Below, piece by piece: positions 44,809-53,817 of a stretch of DNA of 64,000 nt. A model generated the notes under the pieces. That model was given only the letters and a program-made list of their open reading frames with translations, made no database searches and was not told the origin of the DNA. The position numbers and the translations under genes were made by a program. The first letter of the stretch is position 1. Each line of letters opens with the position of its first letter. Source of the stretch: Streptomyces griseoviridis (GTDB lineage: Bacteria; Actinomycetota; Actinomycetes; Streptomycetales; Streptomycetaceae). Location: contig NZ_CP029078.1 in NCBI RefSeq assembly GCF_005222485.1, positions 4,553,501 through 4,617,500 of the forward strand, written 5' to 3'.

Positions 44809-45752
44809 CATTCACGGAGGACATGACCGGGCACCCGGACATCGACGAGCTCTCCGACCTCACCGAGGGCCTGCTCACCCCGTCCAGGACGGCCGAGGTG
44901 CGCCGGCACCTGGACGGCTGCGAGCCGTGCGCGGATGTCCGCGCGTCACTGGAGGAGATCAGGTCGCTGCTCGGCACGGTGCAGGAGGAGCCGGTCGCCA
45001 TGCCCGACGACGTGGCCGACCGCATCGACGCGGCCCTCGCCGCGGAAGCCCTTCTCGACGCGGCAGCCCCCACCGACTCCCCGGCGCCCGGAGTCCCGGA
45101 CCCGTCCGGACCCGACGGCGGCGGCGCGCATGTTTCACGTGAAACATCGCCGTCGGCGACGGCATCGGCCGCGTCCACACCGGCACCGGCTGCCGCCGCG
45201 GCCCGTCCCGCCGGACGCGCCCGTACCTCCACCACCGGACCGGGGCGCAAGGACCGCAGGCCCGGCGGACGCCGTCGGGTCGCCGTGCTCGGCACCGTCT
45301 TCACGGTCGCCGCGCTGGGCATCGGCTCCGTCCTGCTGACGAACCTGCACGACGACAAGCCGACCACGCAGAGCCAGGCCCAGGAGACGTCCAAGGACAC
45401 CTTCTCCCAGGCGAAGCTGGAGAGCCAGGTCTCCGCCCTCCTCCAGGACCGGCCCGCGAGCACCGCCTCCGAGGCCCCGCGCAGCATGGGGATCGAGGGC
45501 AGCAGCAACCAGCCCAAGGTCTTCAAGGAGCCCACGGTGCCCGCGTGCGTCCGTGAGGGCATCGGCCGCACCGAACCGGCGCTGGCCGCCCAGACAGGCA
45601 CCTACCAGGGCACCGGAGCGCTGCTCGTGGTGCTGCCCGACGTCTCCGACGGCACGAAGGTGACGGCGTACCTGGTGGACGCGAGCTGCGTCACCCACCC
45701 CTCGTCCACCCGGGCGAAGGTTCTGCTGACGCGGACCTACACCCACCCCTGA
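44805..45752 (+). CDS. Anti-sigma factor of SigM, zinc-finger type
   Basis: A 315-residue protein with an N-terminal ZAS-type zinc-binding motif (VRRHLDGCEPCADV, His-x3-Cys-x2-Cys, about residues 28-41) that should bind SigM in the cytoplasm. A Pro/Ala-rich linker, a membrane segment (about 165-185, VAVLGTVFTVAALGIGSVLL) and an external domain with two Cys follow. It overlaps sigM by 4 bases. A perfect parS site lies inside the coding region and is read as VSRET (codons 110-114), in the flexible linker where it costs little. Confidence 0.9.
   Translation: MTFTEDMTGHPDIDELSDLTEGLLTPSRTAEVRRHLDGCEPCADVRASLEEIRSLLGTVQEEPVAMPDDVADRIDAALAAEALLDAAAPTDSPAPGVPDPSGPDGGGAHVSRETSPSATASAASTPAPAAAAARPAGRARTSTTGPGRKDRRPGGRRRVAVLGTVFTVAALGIGSVLLTNLHDDKPTTQSQAQETSKDTFSQAKLESQVSALLQDRPASTASEAPRSMGIEGSSNQPKVFKEPTVPACVREGIGRTEPALAAQTGTYQGTGALLVVLPDVSDGTKVTAYLVDASCVTHPSSTRAKVLLTRTYTHP
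45132..45145. promoter_or_regulatory. parS, perfect ParB-binding site inside the anti-sigma gene
   Basis: Exact GTTTCACGTGAAAC, translated as VSRET in the linker of the anti-sigma factor. Confidence 0.93.
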
Positions 45753-45804
45753 GCTGCGGCTGTCCCCCCACCCTCGCCGGGCCTCCGTGTGCCCGGACAC
45801 AGTG

Positions 45805-45830
45805 GGAATGCGCGCCCCTTAGTATCCGTT
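45805..45830 (+). promoter_or_regulatory. Sigma-R-type promoter of trxBA
   Basis: GGAAT (45805-45809) and GTT (45828-45830) are separated by exactly 18 bp, the consensus of the disulphide-stress sigma factor SigR. trxBA is a known SigR target in S. coelicolor. A TAGTAT at about 45821 could give an additional housekeeping start. Confidence 0.8.
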
Positions 45831-45901
45831 GGGTGGGATGAGAGTTCCGAGAGGTGCTCCCCCCCGGTCCGCGACGCAGTCCAGAGACGAGGAACCAAGC
45901 C

Positions 45902-46870
45902 GTGAGCGACGTCCGAAACGTGATCATCATCGGCTCCGGGCCCGCCGGCTACACGGCGGCGCTCTACACCGCGCGCGCCTCGCTGAAGCCGCTGGTCTTC
46001 GAGGGTGCCGTCACCGCGGGCGGCGCGCTCATGAACACCACCGACGTGGAGAACTTCCCCGGCTTCCGCGACGGCATCATGGGCCCCGACCTCATGGACA
46101 ACATGCGCGGCCAGGCCGAGCGCTTCGGTGCCGAGCTGATCCCGGACGACATCGTCTCCGTCGACCTGTCCGGTGACATCAAGACCGTCACCGACACCGC
46201 GGGCACCGTCCACCGGGCCAAGGCCGTCATCGTCACCACCGGCTCCCAGCACCGCAAGCTGGGCCTGCCGAACGAGGACGCGCTCTCCGGGCGCGGAGTC
46301 TCCTGGTGCGCCACCTGTGACGGTTTCTTCTTCAAGGACCAGGACATCGCCGTGATCGGCGGCGGTGACACGGCCATGGAGGAGGCGACCTTCCTCTCCC
46401 GGTTCGCCAAGTCCGTGACGATCGTCCACCGCCGGGACACCCTGCGCGCCTCCAAGGCGATGCAGGAGCGCGCCTTCGCCGACCCGAAGATCAAGTTCGT
46501 CTGGGACAGCGAGGTCGCCGAGATCGAGGGCGACCCGAAGCTGTCCGGCCTCAAGCTGCGCAACCTCAAGACCGGCGAGCTGTCGGACCTGGCGGTCACC
46601 GGCCTCTTCATCGCGATCGGCCACGACCCGCGCACCGAGCTGTTCAAGGGCCAGCTGGACCTGGACGAGGAGGGCTACCTGAAGGTCGCCGCGCCCTCGA
46701 CGCGCACGAACCTCACGGGTGTCTTCGGCGCCGGTGACGTGGTGGACCACACCTACCGCCAGGCCATCACCGCCGCCGGCACCGGCTGCTCGGCCGCCCT
46801 CGACGCCGAGCGCTACCTCTCCTTCCTCGCGGACGGCGAGAACGCCGAGCCCGAGAAGACCACTGTCTGA
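45902..46870 (+). CDS. trxB: Thioredoxin reductase
   Basis: A 322-residue flavoenzyme that passes electrons from NADPH to thioredoxin. It has the FAD motif [10 protein letters not shown] (11-20), the redox centre C136-A-T-C139 in [11 protein letters not shown], the NADPH motif [11 protein letters not shown] and the C-terminal [13 protein letters not shown] site. The GTG at 45902 follows a GACGAGGA ribosome site. trxA follows 47 bp later, and both lie behind the SigR-type promoter at 45805-45830. Confidence 0.97.
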   Translation: MSDVRNVIIIGSGPAGYTAALYTARASLKPLVFEGAVTAGGALMNTTDVENFPGFRDGIMGPDLMDNMRGQAERFGAELIPDDIVSVDLSGDIKTVTDTAGTVHRAKAVIVTTGSQHRKLGLPNEDALSGRGVSWCATCDGFFFKDQDIAVIGGGDTAMEEATFLSRFAKSVTIVHRRDTLRASKAMQERAFADPKIKFVWDSEVAEIEGDPKLSGLKLRNLKTGELSDLAVTGLFIAIGHDPRTELFKGQLDLDEEGYLKVAAPSTRTNLTGVFGAGDVVDHTYRQAITAAGTGCSAALDAERYLSFLADGENAEPEKTTV

Positions 46871-46917
46871 CCTCCCGCCCCGCCCCCACCGCACAACCCA
46901 GTAGAGGAGCACCCGCC

Positions 46918-47244
46918 GTGTCCGACCTGAAGAACGTGACCGACGCTTCCTTCGACGAGGACGTCCTCAAGAGCGACAAGCCCGTTCTCGTGGACTTCTG
47001 GGCCGCCTGGTGCGGCCCGTGCCGTCAGATCGCCCCGTCCCTCGAGGCGATCGCCAAGGAGCACGGCGACAAGATCGAGATCGTGAAGCTGAACATCGAC
47101 GAGAACCCGGGTACGGCCGCCAAGTACGGCGTCATGTCGATCCCGACGCTGAACGTCTACCAGGGTGGCGAGGTCGCCAAGACCATCGTCGGCGCGAAGC
47201 CGAAGGCCGCGCTCCTGCGCGACCTCGAGGACTTCATCGCCTGA
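46918..47244 (+). CDS. trxA: Thioredoxin
   Basis: A 108-residue thioredoxin with the active site W31-C-G-P-C35, the family motifs VDFWAAWCGPC and MSIPTLNVYQGGE (cis-Pro), and normal length. It is the reducing partner for ribonucleotide reductase and disulphide repair, and is reduced by the TrxB encoded just upstream. The GTG start has GAGGAG at 7-10 bases. A parS site begins 1 base after the stop codon, followed by a strong hairpin. Confidence 0.98.
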   Translation: MSDLKNVTDASFDEDVLKSDKPVLVDFWAAWCGPCRQIAPSLEAIAKEHGDKIEIVKLNIDENPGTAAKYGVMSIPTLNVYQGGEVAKTIVGAKPKAALLRDLEDFIA

Positions 47245-47245
47245 T

Positions 47246-47259
47246 GTTTCACGTGAAAC
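47246..47259. promoter_or_regulatory. parS, perfect ParB-binding site
   Basis: Exact GTTTCACGTGAAAC immediately after the trxA stop codon and before its terminator. Confidence 0.93.
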
Positions 47260-47262
47260 ATT

Positions 47263-47296
47263 GAAGGGGCCGACTCGCCTGAGAGTCGGCCCCTTC
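47263..47296. terminator. Terminator after trxBA
   Basis: GAAGGGGCCGACTC and its complement GAGTCGGCCCCTTC form a 14-bp stem with a 6-base loop. Confidence 0.88.
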
Positions 47297-47420
47297 CGCG
47301 TGCACGGCCTCCGCGTGACGGCCACGGTCCGGGCGGCATCCGCGAACGCCGTGCACCGAGCGGGCCACCTCAGCCCGCCCCACAGCCGCCTCGGTCCACC
47401 TCAGCCCGTCCCGCCCCGCC

Positions 47421-48038
47421 TCACAGCGGTCGCAGCACAGGTTCCTTCTGGACGGCGCCCAGGAGCCGGTCCAACGCCATCTCCACGTCTTCCTTCCAGG
47501 AGAGCGTCGTCCGCAGCTCCAGCCGCAGCCGGGGGTGCGTGGGGTGCGGACGGACCGTCTTGAAGCCGACCGCGAGGAGATGGTCGGCGGGCAGCAGACA
47601 CGCGGGCTCGGTCCACCGGGCGTCCCCGAACGCCTCGATCGCCTTGAAGTTGCGTCGCAGCAGGTCCTTCGCCACCGTCTGCACCATGACCCGGCCCAGC
47701 CCCTGCCCCTGGTACTCGGGCAGGATGAACGCGGTGATCAACTGCACGGCGTCCGGTGAGATCGGGCTGGTGGGGAACGCCGTCGAGCGGGGGACGTAGT
47801 CCGGCGGGGCGTAGAGCACGAAGCCCACCGGCACGTCGTCGACCTGGACGACACGGCCGCAGGAGCCCCAGTCCAGCAGGACGGCGGAGAGCCAGCCCTC
47901 CTTCTCCCCGGCGGACGTGCCCGCCTTCACCGCGGCTTCGCCCCGGACGGGGTCCAACTCCCAGAAGACGCACGACCGGCAGCGCTGGGGGAGGTCTTCG
48001 AGGTTGTCCAGCGTGAGTGGTACGAGCCGGCGCCCCAT
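47421..48038 (-). CDS. GNAT-family acetyltransferase
   Basis: A 205-residue protein with a GNAT core in its second half: AVQLITAFILPEYQGQGLGR is the acetyl-CoA-binding segment (Q-x-x-G-x-G). The first 90 residues include CRSCVFWELDP, a Cys motif typical of a Streptomyces subgroup found beside parB. The ATG at 48038 has GAGGAA 8 bases upstream; the longer upstream reading frame is not supported. Target unknown. Confidence 0.87.
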   Translation of the reverse strand: MGRRLVPLTLDNLEDLPQRCRSCVFWELDPVRGEAAVKAGTSAGEKEGWLSAVLLDWGSCGRVVQVDDVPVGFVLYAPPDYVPRSTAFPTSPISPDAVQLITAFILPEYQGQGLGRVMVQTVAKDLLRRNFKAIEAFGDARWTEPACLLPADHLLAVGFKTVRPHPTHPRLRLELRTTLSWKEDVEMALDRLLGAVQKEPVLRPL

Positions 48039-48365
48039 GAAGGCTGTTCCTCGCTTTTCTCGCCCGCTGCGTCGCGGGCGGCTGTCAGAGCGCTCCGTTC
48101 CCTGAGCGGGCCGCCGACGAATCCGCCGACCGCGCCGAGTCCCAGGGCCGCCCCCGTCAGTCCGGTGCGGCTCATCGTTCGCAGGGCACCCACTTCCCTC
48201 TCCGAGGTGCCGCCAGGTGGATGCGCCATACCGAACGCATCGTATCCACGAAGCGATGGCATCGATACGGAATGAAAGCAAAGAGCGGGCCGTGTCCGGC
48301 ACACACCGGACACGGCCCGCTCGGACGGCCCACCGGGCGGCGAGACCCGGCCGGCCGACGGCCCG
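48039..48365. other. Non-coding spacer between parB and the GNAT gene
   Basis: No convincing gene is seen in these 327 bp. It contains the parB terminator (48283-48322), an imperfect inverted repeat around CGTATC/GATACG at 48240-48270, and presumably the GNAT promoter. Confidence 0.55.
48283..48322. terminator. Terminator of parAB
   Basis: GAGCGGGCCGTGTCCGG (48283-48299) pairs perfectly with 48306-48322, a 17-bp stem with a 6-base loop. Confidence 0.9.
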
Positions 48366-49466
48366 CTACTCCTCGCCGTCCTCGTCGTCACCGTCGAGGA
48401 GGCTCCTCTGCAGGACCGGTCCCTCGCCGGGGGCGAGGGAGCCGAGGATGCGCTCCAGGTCCTCCATGGAGGCGAACTCCACGGTGATCTTGCCCTTCTT
48501 CTGTCCCAGGTCGACCTTCACCCGCGTCTCGAAGCGGTCCGAGAGCCGGGTCGCGAGGTCGGAGAGCGCCGGGGAGACCAGGGCTCCGGCCCGCGGCCCC
48601 TTGGAGCGCTGGACGGCCTGCGGGCGCGATCCCATGAGGGTCACGATCTCCTCGACCGCCCGGACCGAGAGACCCTCCGCGACGATCCGGTGGGCCAGCC
48701 GGTCCTGTTCCTCCGAGTCGTCCACGGAGAGCAGCGCCCGCGCGTGACCGGCGGAGAGCACCCCGGCGGCCACCCGGCGCTGGACGGCCGGAGACAGCTT
48801 CAGCAGGCGCAGGGTGTTGGAGACCTGCGGCCGTGAACGGCCGATGCGGTCGGCCAGCTGGTCGTGCGTGCAGCTGAAGTCCTTCAGCAACTGGTCGTAG
48901 GCGAAGGCCTCTTCCAGCGGGTTCAGCTGCGCGCGGTGCAGGTTCTCCAGCAGGGCGTCGAGAAGGAGCTTCTCGTCGTCCGTGGCCCGCACGATCGCCG
49001 GGATCGCCTCAAGGCCGGCCTCACGGCAGGCCCGCCAGCGCCGCTCACCCATGATCAGTTCGTAGCGCCCGGGACCTGCCTGACGCACGACGACCGGCTG
49101 GAGGAGACCGACCTCCCTGATGGAGGTGACGAGTTCCTGCAGCGCGTCGTCGTCGAAGACCTCACGCGGCTGGCGCGGGTTCGGCGTGATGGAGTCGAGG
49201 GGCAGCTCCGCGAAGTGCGCGCCCACCGGGGACGCGGGCAGCTCCGCACCGCCGCTCGACGGCAGTTCGCCGTCTTCCTCGTAGACGGGCGGCAGCGTGG
49301 CCACCTTCGCCGCGGCCACACCGCGGTCGGTCATCAGCACCGGCACCGCCGCCGGGGACGCGGAACCCGCGCCGCCGACCGCGGACTGCGCCGGTGTCCT
49401 CTCCGTCGGGGCAGCGGGGATCAGTGCGCCTAGACCACGACCCAGACCCCTCCGTCGCTCGCTCAC
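48366..49466 (-). CDS. parB: ParB, chromosome partitioning DNA-binding protein
   Basis: A 366-residue ParB. The N-terminus [17 protein letters not shown] is the ParA-interacting segment. The CTPase/ParB domain follows (ITPNPRQPREVFDDDALQEL; GERRWRACREAGLEAIPAIV), then the helix-turn-helix that reads parS (IGRSRPQVSNTLRLLKLSP) and a C-terminal dimer domain (KVDLGQKKGKITVEFASMEDLERI). It loads on the parS sites seen across the window and organises the origin region for segregation during sporulation. Its ATG overlaps the parA stop (ATGA). Confidence 0.97.
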   Translation of the reverse strand: MSERRRGLGRGLGALIPAAPTERTPAQSAVGGAGSASPAAVPVLMTDRGVAAAKVATLPPVYEEDGELPSSGGAELPASPVGAHFAELPLDSITPNPRQPREVFDDDALQELVTSIREVGLLQPVVVRQAGPGRYELIMGERRWRACREAGLEAIPAIVRATDDEKLLLDALLENLHRAQLNPLEEAFAYDQLLKDFSCTHDQLADRIGRSRPQVSNTLRLLKLSPAVQRRVAAGVLSAGHARALLSVDDSEEQDRLAHRIVAEGLSVRAVEEIVTLMGSRPQAVQRSKGPRAGALVSPALSDLATRLSDRFETRVKVDLGQKKGKITVEFASMEDLERILGSLAPGEGPVLQRSLLDGDDEDGEE

Positions 49467-50536
49467 TGGATACCCTCCACCATGCTCGGGTCACTCTGGG
49501 CGCCGATATGGGCGTGCTGCGCGTCGTAACTGACGCCGACACCCCTCAGCGCGATTTCACGTGCCGCCTCAAGATAGGACAGGGCACCGCTCGATCCTGG
49601 ATCGTAGGTCAGCACCGTCTGTCCGTAGCTCGGTGCCTCGGAGATACGGACCGAGCGGGGAATGCTCGTCCGCAGGACCTCGGCGCCGAAGTGGCTGCGC
49701 ACCTCGTCCGCGACCTGGGAGGCGAGACGCGTCCGGCCGTCGTACATGGTGAGCAGGATCGTCGAGACGTGCAGGGCGGGGTTGAGGTGCCCCCGCACCA
49801 GATCGACGTTGCGCAGGAGTTGGCCCAGGCCCTCCAGCGCGTAGTACTCGCACTGGATGGGGATGAGCACCTCGGCCCCGGCGACCATGGCGTTGACCGT
49901 CAGGAGACCGAGGGACGGCGGGCAGTCGATGAGGATGTAGTCCAGCGGCTGCTCATAGGCCTGGATGGCCCGCTGAAGGCGGCTCTCGCGTGCCACCAGG
50001 GACACCAACTCGATCTCCGCACCGGCGAGATCGATGGTGGCGGGGGCACAGAAAAGACCTTCGACATCGGGGACCGGCTGAACGACCTCGGACAGTGGTC
50101 TGCTGTCGACCAGGACGTCGTAGATGGAAGGGACTTCGGCGTGGTGGTCGATCCCCAGCGCGGTGGACGCGTTGCCCTGGGGGTCGAGGTCGACCACCAG
50201 CACCCGTCCGCCGTGCAGGGCCAGGGAGGCGGCAAGGTTGACGGTCGTCGTCGTCTTGCCGACACCGCCCTTCTGGTTGGCGACCACCATGACACGGGTC
50301 TGCTCGGGCCGCGGCAGGCCCTCACCGGCACGGCCCAGAGCCTCTACCGCCAGTTGGGCAGCACGACCGATCGGTGTGTCGTCCATGGGGGGCGGTGTTT
50401 CACGTGAAACATCCTCCCCCATCGACTCGGTACGGGGACCGGGGACCGGATCGGTCATCGGTCCCGCGATGTTGGCGTCGGACCGCAAGGATTCACTCTC
50501 CTCGACTTCAAGCTCGCAATGAACAGAGCCTGCCAT
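49463..50536 (-). CDS. parA: ParA, chromosome partitioning ATPase
   Basis: About 357 residues. The deviant Walker A motif VVANQKGGVGKTTTTVNLA, the Walker B region LVVDLDPQGNAST and IDCPPSLGLLTVNA mark a Soj-type ParA ATPase that positions ParB-origin complexes. An N-terminal extension of about 80 residues contains VSRET, encoded by a perfect parS site at 50397-50410. The start at 50536 (MAGSVHCE) follows my memory of S. coelicolor ParA; the ATG at 50458 is an alternative. parB is translationally coupled by a 4-base overlap. Confidence 0.95.
   Translation of the reverse strand: MAGSVHCELEVEESESLRSDANIAGPMTDPVPGPRTESMGEDVSRETPPPMDDTPIGRAAQLAVEALGRAGEGLPRPEQTRVMVVANQKGGVGKTTTTVNLAASLALHGGRVLVVDLDPQGNASTALGIDHHAEVPSIYDVLVDSRPLSEVVQPVPDVEGLFCAPATIDLAGAEIELVSLVARESRLQRAIQAYEQPLDYILIDCPPSLGLLTVNAMVAGAEVLIPIQCEYYALEGLGQLLRNVDLVRGHLNPALHVSTILLTMYDGRTRLASQVADEVRSHFGAEVLRTSIPRSVRISEAPSYGQTVLTYDPGSSGALSYLEAAREIALRGVGVSYDAQHAHIGAQSDPSMVEGIQ
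50397..50410. promoter_or_regulatory. parS, perfect ParB-binding site inside parA
   Basis: Exact GTTTCACGTGAAAC, translated as VSRET near the parA N-terminus. ParB bound here could influence its own operon. Confidence 0.93.
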
Positions 50537-50590
50537 GCCTTCGGGGTCATGAACCAGTGAGGCCTGGTGTTCTGTGGAGAAATCCACCTC

Positions 50591-50599
50591 TGTGGACAA
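50591..50599 (-). promoter_or_regulatory. Perfect DnaA box upstream of parA
   Basis: The complement of TGTGGACAA is TTGTCCACA, the preferred Streptomyces DnaA box. A weaker neighbour (TGTGGAGAA) lies at about 50573. DnaA could affect parAB expression; this is inference. Confidence 0.55.
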
Positions 50600-50694
50600 C
50601 TCCACACCCTCTCTGAGTGAACCAAGGGGCTTTCGGTCACGGGGTTCGGCCGCGGCGCGGCCCCGGCTGATGATGCCGTGCAGCAGTGAGCGAC

Positions 50695-50708
50695 GTTTCA
50701 CGTGAAAC
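50695..50708. promoter_or_regulatory. parS, perfect ParB-binding site upstream of parA
   Basis: Exact GTTTCACGTGAAAC in the parA-rsmG spacer, close to the probable parA promoter. Confidence 0.93.
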
Positions 50709-50793
50709 ACGATGCGCCCACGCCGAGGCCGAACTGTCGCGACACTCCGGCATGTCGAGCTGTGACAGCTTGGGTGGAGTACGGCCGGTCCGC

Positions 50794-51510
50794 TCACCGA
50801 CGCCGGCGAGTCCGCCCTGTCCGGGCCGCCTTCGCGCGCTTGGCGGCGAAGCGGACACCTCCCGGGCTCTCTCCGACCTCGACCCGTACCACCGTCGACA
50901 GCGGGTCCACGATGCCCTCGCCGACCTGGAGGACGGACGTCTCCACCGCGCCGAGCTTGCTGAGCGCTGCGCCCGCGGCCTTCAGCTCCTCCTCGGCGGT
51001 GTCGCCCTTGAGGGCCAGCATCTCGCCGTAGGGACGCAGCAGCGGGATGCCCCAGGTCGCCAACCGGTCCAGCGGCGCCACGGCCCGTGCCGTCACCACA
51101 TGGACGGGCGGCAGCTGGCCCATGACCTCCTCGGCCCGGCCGCGCACGACCGTCACATGGTCGAGGCCCAGGAGTTCGACGACCTCGGTGAGGAAGTTCG
51201 TCCGGCGCAGCAGCGGCTCCAGGAGCGTGATCTTCAGGTCGTCCCGGACGAGTGCCAGGGGGATGCCGGGCAGTCCGGCGCCCGAGCCGACATCGCAGAC
51301 GGTCACGCCGTCGGGCACGACCTCGGAGAGCACCGCGCAGTTCAGCAGGTGCCGTTCCCAGAGCCGGGGCACCTCGCGCGGGCCGATCAGGCCGCGCTGC
51401 ACACCGGCCTCGGCGAGCAGCTCCGCGTACCGCACCGCGTCCGCGTACCGATCGCCGAACACCTCATGTGCCACCTCGGGCACAGGGGGAAGCTCCGCTG
51501 CCTCCGTCAC
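50794..51510 (-). CDS. rsmG: RsmG (GidB), 16S rRNA 7-methylguanosine methyltransferase
   Basis: A 238-residue SAM-dependent enzyme that methylates G527 (E. coli numbering) of 16S rRNA; loss causes low-level streptomycin resistance. Landmarks are WERHLLNCAVLSEVV, the SAM motif VCDVGSGAGLPGIPLAL and VTARAVAPLDRLATW. The C-terminus is a basic Arg-rich tail. The GTG at 51510 (MTEAAELPPV) is chosen over the upstream start at 51543, with an AAGGACG ribosome site. It lies between jag and parA, as in other actinobacteria. Confidence 0.95.
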   Translation of the reverse strand: MTEAAELPPVPEVAHEVFGDRYADAVRYAELLAEAGVQRGLIGPREVPRLWERHLLNCAVLSEVVPDGVTVCDVGSGAGLPGIPLALVRDDLKITLLEPLLRRTNFLTEVVELLGLDHVTVVRGRAEEVMGQLPPVHVVTARAVAPLDRLATWGIPLLRPYGEMLALKGDTAEEELKAAGAALSKLGAVETSVLQVGEGIVDPLSTVVRVEVGESPGGVRFAAKRAKAARTGRTRRRR

Positions 51511-51580
51511 GGGGGACCGTCCTTCCGAACCGCGTGGGCGCACCGGGCGCCGGTATCAGAACTATCAGGCTGACAAAGTT

Positions 51581-51609
51581 CGGCCCCGCCTGCGCTACAG
51601 ACGGGGCCG
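51581..51609. terminator. Hairpin after jag
   Basis: CGGCCCCG (51581-51588) pairs with CGGGGCCG (51602-51609), downstream of the jag stop codon on the minus strand. Confidence 0.6.
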
Positions 51610-51627
51610 GGGGAACGTGGGAACCGA

Positions 51628-52140
51628 TCAGGCGGGCAGTACGACGACGAAGCGCTCGGGCTCCTCGCCCTCGGACTCGCTGCGCAGGCCCGCGGCCTTG
51701 ACCGCGTCGTGCACGACCTTGCGCTCGAACGGGGTCATCGGGTCCATCTTCACGGGCTCGCCGCTGCTCTTGACCTCGGCCGCGGCCTTGGCGCCCAGCT
51801 CGGACAGCTCGGCGCGCTTCTTGGCCCGGTAGCCGCCGATGTCCAGCATCAGCCGGCTGCGGTCGCCGGTCTCCCGGTGCACGGCCAGGCGCGTCAGCTC
51901 CTGAAGCGCCTCAAGCACCTCGCCGTCACGGCCGACCAGCTTGTTCAGATCACGGCCGCCGGAGTCGCTGATGATCGACACGGCTGCGCGGTCGGCCTCG
52001 ACGTCCATGTCGATGTCGCCGTCGAGGTCGGCGATGTCCAGCAGACCCTCGAGGTAGTCCGCCGCGATCTCGCCCTCCTGCTCCAGGCGGGACAGGGTGT
52101 CTGCACCCTCGGCAGCGGCGGAGGTGGTGCCTTCCGTCAC
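51628..52140 (-). CDS. jag: Jag/KhpB, KH-R3H RNA-binding protein
   Basis: A 170-residue protein. After an acidic start it has a KH-like domain (about residues 45-110, KLVGRDGEVLEALQELTRLAV, with a GRDG loop in place of the usual GxxG) and a C-terminal R3H domain (MTPFERKVVHDAVKAAGLRS with R-x3-H-like spacing). Such proteins bind RNA and sit next to yidC in most Gram-positive genomes, where they are linked to cell division and membrane insertion. The GTG start lies 15 bp after yidC. Confidence 0.92.
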   Translation of the reverse strand: MTEGTTSAAAEGADTLSRLEQEGEIAADYLEGLLDIADLDGDIDMDVEADRAAVSIISDSGGRDLNKLVGRDGEVLEALQELTRLAVHRETGDRSRLMLDIGGYRAKKRAELSELGAKAAAEVKSSGEPVKMDPMTPFERKVVHDAVKAAGLRSESEGEEPERFVVVLPA

Positions 52141-52155
52141 GGGATGGACTCCTTC

Positions 52156-53460
52156 TTACTTCTTGGACGGGGACTTGGGGCGCTGCGGGCCCTTGCGCTG
52201 ACCGGACTGGGCCTTGCTGCGGCCACCGCCGCCCGACTGCGGCTGGGCCTTCTTGGCACCGGCGGCGGGCTTGCCGCCCTGCTCGTCGGACGCCTTGCTC
52301 AGCGAGGGGGAGGACGACGAGGAGGAGTCCGCGGCCTCGGTGGACGTGCCGCTCTCACCGGCCGACCTGGGGCCGCCCTGCCGCTGCGACTTGCTCTGCC
52401 GCTTGGGCTGCTGGCGCTTGGGGGCGGCGCCGGTGCCCGGCGTGCCGTCCTCGTTCTCCAGGACGGCGGTGTCGCTCTTGAGGACGGTGCCGTCGGTCTG
52501 CGCCGCGAGGCCGGCCTTGCTGAGGGAGTTGATGAACTTGCGCTCGAACTCGTTGCGCTCGCGTCCCTTGGCGACGATCGCCTTGACGATGGTCTTCTCG
52601 CTGCGCCTGCGGGTCTTGCCGTGGTGCGTGACGTGCTTGGTCAGTCGCTCCAGGTAGGCGGCCTGCGCCTTGGAACCCGGGGTCGGGTTGTTGCGGATGA
52701 CGTACATCTGCTGGCCCATGGTCCACACGTTGGTGGTCAGCCAGTAGACGAGGACACCGACCGGGAAGTTGATGCCGAAGACGGCGAACATGACCGGGAA
52801 GACGTACATCAGCATCTTCTGCTGCTGCATGAACGGCGTCTTCACCGTGGTGTCGACGTTCTTCGTCATCAGCTGGCGCTGCGTGTAGAACTGCGACGCC
52901 GACATCATGACGATCATGATCGCGGTGACGACCCGGACGTCCATGAGGGAGGCGCCGAGCGCCTCCACCGTCGACGAGCTGTCGGTGAACTTCGCCGCGA
53001 GCGGGGCGCCGACGATGTGTGCCTTACGGGCGCTGGCGAGCAGCGACTCGTTGATGACGCCGATCGTCGAGCCCGTCGCGATGGCGTTGAGCACGTGGTA
53101 CAGCGCGAAGAAGAACGGGGACTGCGCCAGGATGGGAAGGCACGAGGAGAGCGGGTTGGTGCCCGTCTCCTTGTACAGCTTCATCATCTCTTCGGACTGA
53201 CGCTGCTTGTCCGTCTTGTAGCGCTCCTGGATCTTCTTCATCTCGGGCTGGAGCGTCTGCATCGCCCGGGTCGCCTTGATCTGCTTCACGAACAGCGGGA
53301 TCAGGCAGATGCGGATCAGGATCACCAAGGACACGATCGACAGGCCCCAGGCCCACCCGGTGTCCGCGCCGAAGATGGCGCCGTACACCGTGTGGAACTG
53401 GACGATGACCCAGGAGACGGGTGTCGTGATGAAGCTGAACAGGCTGGCAATCGTGTCCAC
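52156..53460 (-). CDS. yidC: YidC/OxaA membrane protein insertase
   Basis: A 434-residue insertase of the Gram-positive type with five membrane segments (about residues 5-25, 30-55, 100-120, 165-185 and 200-225). The conserved Arg in the first core helix ([17 protein letters not shown]) is the groove residue. The 210-residue C-terminal tail is long, basic and low-complexity (Ser/Gly/Lys-rich, ending RPKSPSKK), fit for ribosome binding. The GTG at 53460 follows AAGGAG. Only 3 bp separate it from yidD. Confidence 0.96.
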   Translation of the reverse strand: MDTIASLFSFITTPVSWVIVQFHTVYGAIFGADTGWAWGLSIVSLVILIRICLIPLFVKQIKATRAMQTLQPEMKKIQERYKTDKQRQSEEMMKLYKETGTNPLSSCLPILAQSPFFFALYHVLNAIATGSTIGVINESLLASARKAHIVGAPLAAKFTDSSSTVEALGASLMDVRVVTAIMIVMMSASQFYTQRQLMTKNVDTTVKTPFMQQQKMLMYVFPVMFAVFGINFPVGVLVYWLTTNVWTMGQQMYVIRNNPTPGSKAQAAYLERLTKHVTHHGKTRRRSEKTIVKAIVAKGRERNEFERKFINSLSKAGLAAQTDGTVLKSDTAVLENEDGTPGTGAAPKRQQPKRQSKSQRQGGPRSAGESGTSTEAADSSSSSSPSLSKASDEQGGKPAAGAKKAQPQSGGGGRSKAQSGQRKGPQRPKSPSKK

Positions 53461-53463
53461 TAA

Positions 53464-53817
53464 TCATGCTCCTTGGGCATGGGACGGGCTCTCTGCGGCC
53501 GGGCCCGGGGGACGCTGTCCCTCGGTGGCCGGTTCTGCGGCGGAGGTCCCGCCCCTGCGTTTGCGCCACGCGTCACGCAGCATTTCGTGCCACCGCGGAC
53601 GCTTGCGCGGCGGGACATGGTCCACACCGCCCAGCGACCACGGATTGCAGCGCAGGATGCGCCAGGCGGTCAGTGCCGTGCCCTTGATGGCACCGTGCCG
53701 GTCGATGGCCGTGTAGCCGTAGTGGGAGCACGACGGGTAGTACTTGCAGACCGGTCCGAGCAGCGGACTGATCGTCCACTGGTACAGCTTGATCAGAACC
53801 AGCAGCGGGTACTTCAT
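53464..53817 (-). CDS. yidD: YidD, membrane protein insertion efficiency factor
   Basis: A 117-residue protein of the YidD/DUF37 family. The first 75 residues hold the family core [31 protein letters not shown] with its three conserved Cys, and [15 protein letters not shown]. The remaining 40 residues are a low-complexity tail. It helps YidC-dependent insertion. Its ATG overlaps the stop of rnpA (ATGA), so the two are coupled. Confidence 0.95.
   Translation of the reverse strand: MKYPLLVLIKLYQWTISPLLGPVCKYYPSCSHYGYTAIDRHGAIKGTALTAWRILRCNPWSLGGVDHVPPRKRPRWHEMLRDAWRKRRGGTSAAEPATEGQRPPGPAAESPSHAQGA

Noticed and set aside
47927..48391. Small hydrophobic open frame beside parB (starts MSRTGLTGAALGLGAVGG)
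   Set aside because: No ribosome site or conservation that I recognise, and the parB terminator overlaps the frame.
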